From Oscillospiraceae bacterium (GTDB lineage Bacteria > Bacillota_A > Clostridia > Oscillospirales > Oscillospiraceae), in contig CADBKB010000044.1 of NCBI GenBank assembly GCA_902795095.1, positions 1 to 11,669 on the forward strand: a stretch of 11,669 nt of DNA, written 5' to 3'. Each line of letters opens with the position of its first letter. The stretch's first letter is position 1. The notes below the pieces were generated by a model. That model ran no database searches. It had not been told where the DNA came from and saw nothing but the letters and a program-made list of their open reading frames with translations. This document shows, in pieces, positions 6,604 through 11,669 of the stretch. Made by a program: the position numbers and the translations under genes.

Positions 6604-7320
6604 TTGGCTAAGTCTAAAGTTGTGACCCTGGAGCAGGCCATGGAGAAGTGCTTCGACGGCATGACGGTCCTGCTTCCCGGCTTTGTGAACTGCGGCGTCT
6701 CCGAGACGCTGATCGACGGTCTGATGCAGAAGGGCGTCAAGGACCTGAACATCATCTCCAACAACACCAGCATCAAGGGCCAGGGCATCGGCCGCCTTGT
6801 CCATGACAACCGCATCAAGCACATCACCTGCTCCCACATCGGCAACAACACCGAGACCGTGGAGAAGGTCGTGGCCGGCGAGATCAACATCACCTTCGTG
6901 CCCCAGGGCTCCCTCTGCGAAAAGACCCGGGCCGGCGGTGCCGGCATCGGCGGCATCCTGACCCCCACCGGCGTGGGCACCCCCATGCAGGAGGGCAAGC
7001 AGCTGCTGGAGTGGGACGACGAGGCCGGACAGTATAAGTTCGTCACCGCCGACGATCCCATCAAGGGCAAGCGCTTCATCCTGGAGCTTCCCCTCCACGG
7101 CGACGTGTGCTTCATCCACGCCTGGAAGGCGGACAAGATGGGCAACGTGGTGTATCACCGCACCGCCCGCAACTTCAACGAGCCCTTTGCCACCGCAGCC
7201 GACTGGGTCATCTGCGAGGCGGAGGAGATCGTGGAAGTCGGCGAACTGGATCCCGACACGATCAATACCCCCGGCGCGCTGGTGGATATGGTCGTGCAGG
7301 CCCGGAAAGTGGAGGGTTAA
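6604..7320 (+). CDS. atoD: Acetoacetate-type CoA-transferase, subunit A
   Basis: This 238-residue protein is the alpha subunit of a family I 3-oxoacid CoA-transferase. Recognisable blocks are TVLLPGFVNCGVSE near 21-34, PTGVGT at 121-126, IHAWKADKMGNVVYHRTARNFN at 171-192 and EIVEVGELDPDTINTPG at 208-224. The start is an uncommon TTG at 6604, supported by GAGGAG (6588-6593) 10 bases upstream. The first in-frame ATG lies 13 codons later, inside the conserved N-terminal strand. With subunit B it would activate acetoacetate from the BKACE step, using acetyl-CoA or butyryl-CoA as donor. The stop is 4 bases from the subunit B start, which suggests coupled translation. Exact acyl specificity cannot be read from the sequence. 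Confidence 0.9.
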   Translation: MAKSKVVTLEQAMEKCFDGMTVLLPGFVNCGVSETLIDGLMQKGVKDLNIISNNTSIKGQGIGRLVHDNRIKHITCSHIGNNTETVEKVVAGEINITFVPQGSLCEKTRAGGAGIGGILTPTGVGTPMQEGKQLLEWDDEAGQYKFVTADDPIKGKRFILELPLHGDVCFIHAWKADKMGNVVYHRTARNFNEPFATAADWVICEAEEIVEVGELDPDTINTPGALVDMVVQARKVEG

Positions 7321-7324
7321 GGAA

Positions 7325-7984
7325 ATGGATGCGAAACAGTTTATTGCGAAGCGTACCGCTAAGTTCTTCAAGGACGGCGACCTGGTGAACCTGGGCATCG
7401 GCATGCCTACCATGTGCATGGCCTACATCGACCCCAGCATCGACGTTTGGTTCCAGTCTGAGAACGGCATCATCGGTATGACCGGCACGCCCAAAGAGGG
7501 CGAGCCCATCGACCTGGACGTGGTGGACGCCGGCGGCTCCCCCAGCGGGATGCGTCCCGGCAGCTGCTGCTTCAGCTCCTTCACCTCCTTCGGCTACATC
7601 CGCGGCGGCCATGTGGACTACACCGTCCTGGGCGCCTACGAGGTGGACCAGGAGGGCAACCTGGCCAACTGGATGATCCCCGGCAAGGCCGCCGCCGGCA
7701 TGGGCGGCGCCATGGACCTGGTCACCGGCGCCAAGAATACCATCGTCATGACCGTCCACTGCGACAAGACCGGCAAATCCAAGATCGTGCGCAAGACCAC
7801 GCTGCCCCTGACGGGCGTGGGCGTGGTGAACTATGTGGTCACGGAAAAGTGCGTGTTCCACTTCACCAAGGAAGGCATGGTCCTGGAAGAGCTGGCTCCC
7901 GGCGAGACCGTGGAGAGCATCAAGGCCATCACCGACTGCGACATCATCGTTCCCGACGTGATCCGGAACATGGAGGACGCCTGA
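7325..7984 (+). CDS. atoA: Acetoacetate-type CoA-transferase, subunit B
   Basis: This 219-residue protein is the beta subunit of the family I CoA-transferase. The catalytic glutamate that forms the enzyme-CoA thioester is Glu46 in the family motif SENG (45-48). Other conserved blocks are LVNLGIGMPT (20-29) and, near the C-terminus, LPLTGVGVVNYVVTEKCVF. The length is normal for the family. Purine-rich GGAGG at the end of the subunit A gene and AAGGAA across its stop codon serve as ribosome-binding sites. Together with subunit A it would convert acetoacetate to acetoacetyl-CoA, the substrate of the thiolase encoded at 188-1441. No defect is visible in the key residues. Confidence 0.92.
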   Translation: MDAKQFIAKRTAKFFKDGDLVNLGIGMPTMCMAYIDPSIDVWFQSENGIIGMTGTPKEGEPIDLDVVDAGGSPSGMRPGSCCFSSFTSFGYIRGGHVDYTVLGAYEVDQEGNLANWMIPGKAAAGMGGAMDLVTGAKNTIVMTVHCDKTGKSKIVRKTTLPLTGVGVVNYVVTEKCVFHFTKEGMVLEELAPGETVESIKAITDCDIIVPDVIRNMEDA

Positions 7985-7999
7985 GAGAGGAACCAAAGT

Positions 8000-8064
8000 C
8001 CGGGGAAGGACCCCTCCCGAGCCCTTCCCCGGCATTCCGCCAGAGGGCAAGGAAAATGCGGAAT
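8000..8064 (+). repeat. Two hairpins between the CoA-transferase and transporter genes
   Basis: CCGGGGAAGG (8000-8009) pairs perfectly with CCTTCCCCGG (8023-8032). ATTCCGC (8034-8040) pairs with GCGGAAT (8058-8064). No U run follows the first stem, so it is not a standard terminator. In a 108-base gap inside an operon these structures may reduce read-through into, or stabilise, the transporter part of the message. Confidence 0.5.
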
Positions 8065-8092
8065 ACCTGAATATGGGGGGAAATAGAAAGTA

Positions 8093-9598
8093 ATGTCCAT
8101 TCAGCTCATTATTATCATCATCTACTTCATCCTGACGGTGGTCATCGGCCTGATGTCCGGCCGGAAGACCAAGAGCGCGGCAGCCTTCACCGGCGTCGCT
8201 CTCTCCACCTTCGCCATCGTCTGCGCCTCCACCGGCGAATGGTTGGGCGGCACCGCCACCACCGGCGTCAGCGAGTACGGCTTCCGCTACGGGCTGTCCG
8301 GCTGGTGGTACACCATCGCCAACGGCATCGGCGTCCTGTTCCTGGGCCTCCTCTTCGCCAAGCTCTTCCGCTCCCTGGAGACCGGCACAGTCCCCGGCAT
8401 CATCGAGAAGTTCTTCGGCGTACATGCCCGCACCGTGAGCTGCATCATCCTCACCATCGTCATGCTGGCGGTGGGCCTGAGCCAGATGATCGCCGCCGGC
8501 AAGCTGGGCGAGAGCCTCCTGGGGATCCCCTTCTGGATCAGTGCCATCGCCTTCGCCGTCATCTTCATCGTCTATACCCTGGCGGGCGGCATGAACGCCG
8601 TGGCCTCCACAAACGTGATGCATCTGATCGTCATGTATGTGGGCGTCATCATCGCCATGGTCATCGCCGTGAGCCGCGCCGGCGGCATGGATGCATTCAA
8701 GACCGGCATCTCCAACCTCCAGGCCGACAACGGCGGCAGCTTCTGGAATATGTTCACCATCGGCGGCAGCAAGGTCTCCAGCTGGATCATCGCGTCCCTG
8801 CTGGGCGCCTGCACGGCCCAGGCCGGCCTGCAGCCCGTGCTGAGCTCCAAGAATGCCAAGCAGGCCCGCAAGGCCTGCATCATCACCGCCTTCGTGGCGG
8901 CTCCCTTCGGCTTCTTCACTGCCACCCTGGGCATGGCCGCCCGCGTCATGTATGAAAACGGCGACCTGCTGCAGGGCATGGACGTGGCCGCTGCCGGCAA
9001 GAGCGCGCTGCCCGAGCTGATGATGCGGGGCATGAACCCCGTGGCCGGCGGCCTCGTGCTGGCTGCCATCCTGGCGGCTGTGCTTTCTACCGTCAGCCCC
9101 ATCATCCTGGCCTCCGGCACCATGGTCACCCGCGACGTGTATCAGCGGGTCCTCCATCCCGAAGCCAGCGACGAGCAGGTCCTGAAAATGGGCCGCATCA
9201 CCACCGCCATCTCCGGCATCATCTGCTGCGCCGGCGCCATCTTCCTGTGGAAGGCCTCCACCGTGCTGGAGCTGGTCTACGCGGCCTACTCCCTCCGCGG
9301 AGCGCTCTTCATCGTGGTGCTCTTCGGCATCTATTGGAAGAAGGCCAGCGGCAAGGGCGCCATCTGGGCCATGATCCTCACCGCCATCGTGGCCGTGGGC
9401 TGGGTGGCCATCAAGCTGGCCACCGGCAGCTATCCCATCAAGATCGGCTCCTTCGCCATCACCGAGACCTATGCCGCCGTGGTGGTCGCCGCCATCTGCA
9501 CCATCGTCTTCAGCCTGATCTTCAAGCCCACCGCCATCGAGTCGGCGGAGCGGGAGCAGACCAAGAAGGCCCTGAAGGAAGCTATGGCCAAGGCCTGA
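8093..9598 (+). CDS. Sodium:solute symporter (SSS) family transporter
   Basis: This 501-residue membrane protein has about 13 hydrophobic helices, the first at about 3-20 (IQLIIIIIYFILTVVIGLM) and the last at about 450-472. That matches the usual SSS topology and length. The helix around 315-345 carries AAVLSTVSPIILASGTM followed by TRDVYQRV, corresponding to the A-x-x-S-T motif of the sodium site and the D-x-Y that follows it in SSS proteins. It is the last gene of the catabolic operon, with a strong terminator 27 bases after its stop, so it probably imports the pathway's substrate or a related acid. Phloroglucinol itself is largely uncharged at neutral pH, so a carboxylated precursor or acetoacetate is also possible. 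GGGGGG (8075-8080) is the likely ribosome-binding site. The family is secure; the solute is unknown. Confidence 0.88.
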   Translation: MSIQLIIIIIYFILTVVIGLMSGRKTKSAAAFTGVALSTFAIVCASTGEWLGGTATTGVSEYGFRYGLSGWWYTIANGIGVLFLGLLFAKLFRSLETGTVPGIIEKFFGVHARTVSCIILTIVMLAVGLSQMIAAGKLGESLLGIPFWISAIAFAVIFIVYTLAGGMNAVASTNVMHLIVMYVGVIIAMVIAVSRAGGMDAFKTGISNLQADNGGSFWNMFTIGGSKVSSWIIASLLGACTAQAGLQPVLSSKNAKQARKACIITAFVAAPFGFFTATLGMAARVMYENGDLLQGMDVAAAGKSALPELMMRGMNPVAGGLVLAAILAAVLSTVSPIILASGTMVTRDVYQRVLHPEASDEQVLKMGRITTAISGIICCAGAIFLWKASTVLELVYAAYSLRGALFIVVLFGIYWKKASGKGAIWAMILTAIVAVGWVAIKLATGSYPIKIGSFAITETYAAVVVAAICTIVFSLIFKPTAIESAEREQTKKALKEAMAKA

Positions 9599-9624
9599 GT
9601 TTCCGCAGGAGAATCAAAGAGCAG

Positions 9625-9668
9625 ACAGAGGGAAAGACCCCGTAAGGGGCTTTTCCCTCTGTTTTTTT
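9625..9668 (+). terminator. Intrinsic terminator of the catabolic operon
   Basis: ACAGAGGGAAAGACCCC (9625-9641) pairs with GGGGCTTTTCCCTCTGT (9646-9662) at 15 of 17 positions around a GTAA loop. A run of Ts (9662-9668) follows immediately. It lies 27 bases after the transporter stop codon. Stem, loop and U tract are all textbook. Confidence 0.93.
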
Positions 9669-9704
9669 GTGGGAGTGGAGATTTGGCGGTATACTATGAG
9701 GATA

Positions 9705-9734
9705 TTGACATGATGTGGCCGCTGCTGCTATACT
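9705..9734 (+). promoter_or_regulatory. Near-consensus promoter for the GNAT-DUF5063 unit
   Basis: A perfect TTGACA (9705-9710) and TATACT (9729-9734, 5/6) are separated by 18 bases. Transcription would start near 9741, leaving about 27 bases of leader that include GAGGA (9756-9760). No operator-like dyad is obvious. The strong boxes suggest constitutive expression. Confidence 0.75.
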
Positions 9735-9767
9735 TGCGAAAATTTCAAGCTTGGCGAGGATAGCGGT

Positions 9768-10319
9768 ATGAAACAGATTTTTGAATCCGAGAATATTCGG
9801 TTTGTTGCGGTATCGGAGCGTCTGGTCCAGGATTATCTTATAATGGTCAACGATATTGAGCATGTGGAGAAGTTCATCGGCGGCTGGCACGAGCCCTTTA
9901 CCGAGGAGCAGGAGATCCGATGGGTACAGAAAAAGCTGGCAGATAAGGTCCCCGTTTTTTCCATGCTTGAAAAGAAAAGCGGCAGGTTCATCGGGAATGT
10001 GGAGCTGATGGATGTAGCTGACGGCACCGGTGAGCTGGGGATCGCCATCACCGCAGAGATGCAGGATCGGGGATATGGCACCGAAGCCGTCCGGGCCGTC
10101 ACCGAGTACGGGATGAAGCAGCTGAATCTGCGCCGGATCTTTTTGAGGACCAATCCGAATAACAGCAGGGCGATCCATGTTTACGAAAAGTGCTCCTTCC
10201 GGGAATATGACCGCACGGAGGAGCATGTATTCATGGAATACGCCCCTTGTCCGTCTTCCCGCCCGACGACGGGAGATAGGGGTGACAAGTGCTGTCATGA
10301 GATCGATTCACTCGGTTAG
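9768..10319 (+). CDS. GNAT-family N-acetyltransferase (RimJ/RimL-like)
   Basis: This 183-residue protein is a GNAT acetyltransferase of the RimJ/RimL type. It would transfer an acetyl group from acetyl-CoA to an amine of a protein or small molecule. The acetyl-CoA-binding motif A is visible around 93-110 (AITAEMQDRGYGTEAVRA), with the Q-x-x-G-x-G loop at 99-104. Motif B is RIFLRTNPNNSRAIHVYEKCSF at about 123-144. The GNAT fold should end near 160. The last 23 residues are Cys-, Ser- and charged-rich and look like a tail added by late termination rather than part of the domain. Codon use is more A/T-ending than in the catabolic genes. The substrate cannot be predicted. The ribosome-binding site GAGGA is 7 bases before the ATG, and the next gene begins 12 bases after the stop. 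Confidence 0.88.
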   Translation: MKQIFESENIRFVAVSERLVQDYLIMVNDIEHVEKFIGGWHEPFTEEQEIRWVQKKLADKVPVFSMLEKKSGRFIGNVELMDVADGTGELGIAITAEMQDRGYGTEAVRAVTEYGMKQLNLRRIFLRTNPNNSRAIHVYEKCSFREYDRTEEHVFMEYAPCPSSRPTTGDRGDKCCHEIDSLG

Positions 10320-10331
10320 GAAGAATGAAAT

Positions 10332-10772
10332 ATGGATAAGCTGGAAACTTTCTATGCCCTTGCGAAGGCATACCTCGAATACATCATGAACACCGAGATT
10401 TCCGGAGATTCCGCAGCATCTCTTGTGGAGCGGCTGATGAAGCTCTATATTGCTGCCCAGAACCTGCCAGAGCCGGAACCGGAGACGGAGAGGGCTGTCC
10501 GGCAGGGAGAAGCGATGAAGGTCCGGCTGGGCGAAAAAGACTCGCCCTACTATTGGATGGTATCGGACCCGAATGTTTTGGAAGAACCGGTTTGCGGTTC
10601 CCTCGTGGATGATCTAGCTGATATCGCTTCGGATCTGCAAAGAGGGATCGAGGAATATGACAGAGGGAAGGTCGGCAATGCGGCGTTTGAATGGAGCTTC
10701 GGATTTCGCCATCACTGGGGAGACCATGCGGTGGATGCGATCCGATATTTGCATTCGATCAAGAGAGGATAG
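10332..10772 (+). CDS. DUF5063 domain-containing protein
   Basis: This 146-residue protein carries a pattern recalled from the DUF5063 family. YYWMVSDPNVLEEPVCGSLVDDLADIASDLQRGIEEYDRG spans about 73-112, followed by AAFEWSFGFRHHWGDHAVDAIRYLH near 117-141. The conserved Trp, His and acidic residues of that block are all present. DUF5063 has no established function that I can name. The protein is acidic, cytosolic in appearance, and lacks signal peptide or membrane segments. AGGAAG (10318-10323) overlaps the stop codon of the preceding GNAT gene, so translation of the two is probably coupled. The assignment comes from pattern memory and should be read as likely rather than proven. Confidence 0.75.
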   Translation: MDKLETFYALAKAYLEYIMNTEISGDSAASLVERLMKLYIAAQNLPEPEPETERAVRQGEAMKVRLGEKDSPYYWMVSDPNVLEEPVCGSLVDDLADIASDLQRGIEEYDRGKVGNAAFEWSFGFRHHWGDHAVDAIRYLHSIKRG

Positions 10773-10782
10773 GGGACGTCGT

Positions 10783-11046
10783 ATGTTTTATGAGGAGTTC
10801 AAACGCCTGATCAGCGCGGTCCTCCGTCAGGGCCAGGGCGGCGAAGCGCTGGCGGACGCGCTGGCAAAAAGCGTCGATTGCACGAAGATATACGAATCGG
10901 AGGACAGGCTTGCGGCGGACGCATACTTCTCCCTCCTGCATTACGCAGCGGGGGAGGAGGAGATACCGCCGGCGGAATGGGAATACTTCCTGGATTGCCT
11001 GAACGGAGACAGGGAATACCGTCTCGAAGATAAGCTGAAGATATAA
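10783..11046 (+). CDS. Small acidic protein of unknown function
   Basis: I do not recognise this 87-residue protein. It is acidic and looks mainly helical, with Trp and Tyr in its C-terminal half (AAGEEEIPPAEWEYFLDCLNGD). It has no signal peptide or membrane segment. The ATG at 10783 is preferred over an upstream in-frame ATG at 10657, because AGGGGA (10771-10776) sits 6 bases before it and the longer form would overlap the DUF5063 gene by more than 100 bases. It follows that gene by 10 bases and precedes a hairpin terminator, so it is the last member of the three-gene unit. A role tied to the DUF5063 protein is only suggested by position. Confidence 0.7.
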   Translation: MFYEEFKRLISAVLRQGQGGEALADALAKSVDCTKIYESEDRLAADAYFSLLHYAAGEEEIPPAEWEYFLDCLNGDREYRLEDKLKI

Positions 11047-11063
11047 TACAGAATAAACACAAA

Positions 11064-11113
11064 CCCGGCACGCACCGCCATCACCATGGTACGCGCCGGG
11101 CTTATTTACTTTC
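11064..11113 (+). terminator. Hairpin terminator after the three-gene unit
   Basis: CCCGGCACGCACC (11064-11076) pairs with GGTACGCGCCGGG (11088-11100) with two mismatches and an 11-base loop. It is followed by CTTATTTACTTT, a broken U-rich tail. The preceding stop codon is 18 bases upstream. Confidence 0.7.
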
Positions 11114-11563
11114 CCCGTCCCGCCGCAGCGGCCCCTCGTCCCTCGTCCATCGTAAACCCCGGGGGATCTCAAGGGGGCCGCAGCCCCCTGGCCGATGGGG
11201 AAGGATTCCAAAGGGAACCGCCTTCGGGATAGGTTCCCTTTGGCGGTTTTAGCGAAAAGCAAACGCAAACGGCGAATCCGTAGAAGGCCCGTGGATTGCT
11301 CACTGCGGCGGGACGGGGGTTTGGACGGGGGCTTTTCGCGCTGCGGCGCGACCCCATTTCTCAGCGCGGAGAAATGGGGGAAAGACGCGCCCGGGGAACC
11401 ATTCCATAAAGGTTCCCCGGGACCCCTCCTCACGGCCAAGGGGCTCCGCCCCATTGGATCCCCGGCGGGAGTTTACGGGGGACGGGGGACGGAGGACGAG
11501 AGTTTACGAAGGACGAGAGCGTTTTCCGCTGCGGCGGGAGTGACCTCTCAGGCGCTTCGCGCC
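11113..11563. repeat. Hairpin-rich extragenic region built of two inverted modular halves
   Basis: No gene is supported in these roughly 450 bases. Perfect stems occur at 11173-11188 (GGGGGC/GCCCCC), 11208-11243 (12 bp, CCAAAGGGAACC and its complement), 11352-11379 (11 bp), 11390-11421 (11 bp, CCCGGGGAACC), 11440-11452 (5 bp) and 11551-11563 (5 bp). The outer parts repeat in inverted order: CCCCGTCCCGCCGCAG at 11113-11128 is exactly complementary to 11303-11318, and 11119-11131 is exactly complementary to 11526-11538. Degenerate 7-base repeats of ACGGGGG/ACGAGAG type occupy 11475-11519, and inverted at 11132-11157. Codon-like frames across it are repeat artefacts. Confidence 0.7.
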
Positions 11564-11586
11564 AGCTCCCCTAAAGTAACCGATGA

Positions 11587-11633
11587 TTTAATCGGCACAA
11601 AGGATATGGTATAATCGAGTTGAGGTGAAGGGG
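11587..11633 (+). promoter_or_regulatory. Promoter and ribosome-binding site of the gene at the right edge
   Basis: A perfect TATAAT lies at 11610-11615. The -35 region near 11587-11593 (TTTAAT or TTAATC) is weak, at 3 of 6. GAGGTGAAGGGG (11622-11633) directly precedes the ATG and contains the ribosome-binding site. CCGAT/ATCGG (11580-11584, 11591-11595) forms a small dyad overlapping the -35 region. Confidence 0.5.
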
Positions 11634-11669
11634 ATGAACAAGCAGCTCAATTTCACGGATATGGAATAC
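11634..11669 (+). CDS. Start of a partial gene, possibly an IS5-type transposase
   Basis: Only 12 codons are visible, encoding MNKQLNFTDMEY, and the frame is open at the window edge. It has its own -10 box and ribosome-binding site. The N-terminus resembles that of some IS5-family transposases, which often begin with a Gln-x-x-Phe-x-Asp-x-Glu-Tyr-type run. If so, the insertion sequence's left end should lie within about 60 bases upstream, near 11575-11600. That a gene starts here is fairly likely; the identity is tentative because so little is seen. Confidence 0.4.
   Translation, partial: MNKQLNFTDMEY

Noticed and set aside
1658..7984. Lysine fermentation or carnitine degradation as the pathway
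   Set aside because: A BKACE enzyme, CoA-transferase and dehydrogenase would fit, but the cyclase-family hydrolase and SDR do not, and no lysine aminomutase or betainyl-CoA thioesterase gene is present.
7262..9157. Very long antisense open frame over the CoA-transferase B and transporter genes
   Set aside because: It is rich in Gly, Ala, His and Asp as expected of the complement of C/G-ending codons, shows no domain, and overlaps two well-supported genes. The antisense frames at 161-1528, 1631-2605, 3562-4392, 4544-5446 and 5527-7419 are rejected for the same reason.
10657..10782. N-terminal extension of the 87-residue protein
   Set aside because: It would overlap the DUF5063 gene extensively, and the ATG at 10783 has its own ribosome-binding site.
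10759..11454. Minus-strand 231-codon frame and plus-strand frame 11195-11614
   Set aside because: Both run through hairpins and heptamer repeats, have repeat-derived low-complexity sequence and no proper start context.
11475..11519. Short repeat run considered as a CRISPR array
   Set aside because: Units are 7 bases long, degenerate and without spacers of uniform length.

Overview
The window reads as a high-GC Firmicutes genome, most like a gut Oscillospiraceae of the Flavonifractor/Intestinimonas kind. This assignment is an inference. It rests on strong Shine-Dalgarno sites, heavily C/G-ending codons in the main genes, Firmicutes-type promoters, and GC-rich hairpins in nearly every intergenic gap. 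No taxonomic marker gene is present.

Positions 188-9598 hold a catabolic locus whose enzyme families match, step for step, the anaerobic phloroglucinol pathway known from clostridia and used for the A-ring of flavonoids. The short-chain dehydrogenase (1658-2464) would be phloroglucinol reductase. The metal-dependent cyclase-family hydrolase (3601-4536) would open dihydrophloroglucinol to 3-hydroxy-5-oxohexanoate. The 3-hydroxyacyl-CoA-dehydrogenase-like protein (4661-5626) would oxidise that to triacetate (3,5-dioxohexanoate). The BKACE-family enzyme (5656-6582) would split triacetate with acetyl-CoA into acetoacetate and acetoacetyl-CoA. A two-subunit CoA-transferase (6604-7984) and a thiolase (188-1441) then lead to acetyl-CoA or butyrate. 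A sodium/solute symporter (8093-9598) closes the operon and a clear intrinsic terminator follows it. A divergent MerR-family regulator (2686-3513) sits in the middle. Its promoter encloses a dyad placed exactly between the -35 and -10 boxes and overlaps the likely start region of the cyclase operon.

Both dehydrogenases carry Arg where NAD-dependent relatives carry an acidic residue. The reductive first step and the oxidative third step may therefore recycle NADP(H) between them.

Positions 9625-11113 hold a separate three-gene unit with its own near-consensus promoter: a GNAT acetyltransferase, a DUF5063 protein and a small unknown protein, ending in a hairpin terminator. From about 11113 to 11563 there is no convincing gene. 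The stretch is a dense set of hairpins and degenerate 7-base repeats arranged as two inverted modular halves. At the right edge a promoter and ribosome-binding site lead into the first 12 codons of a gene that resembles an IS5-type transposase start. No tRNA, rRNA or CRISPR array was seen.
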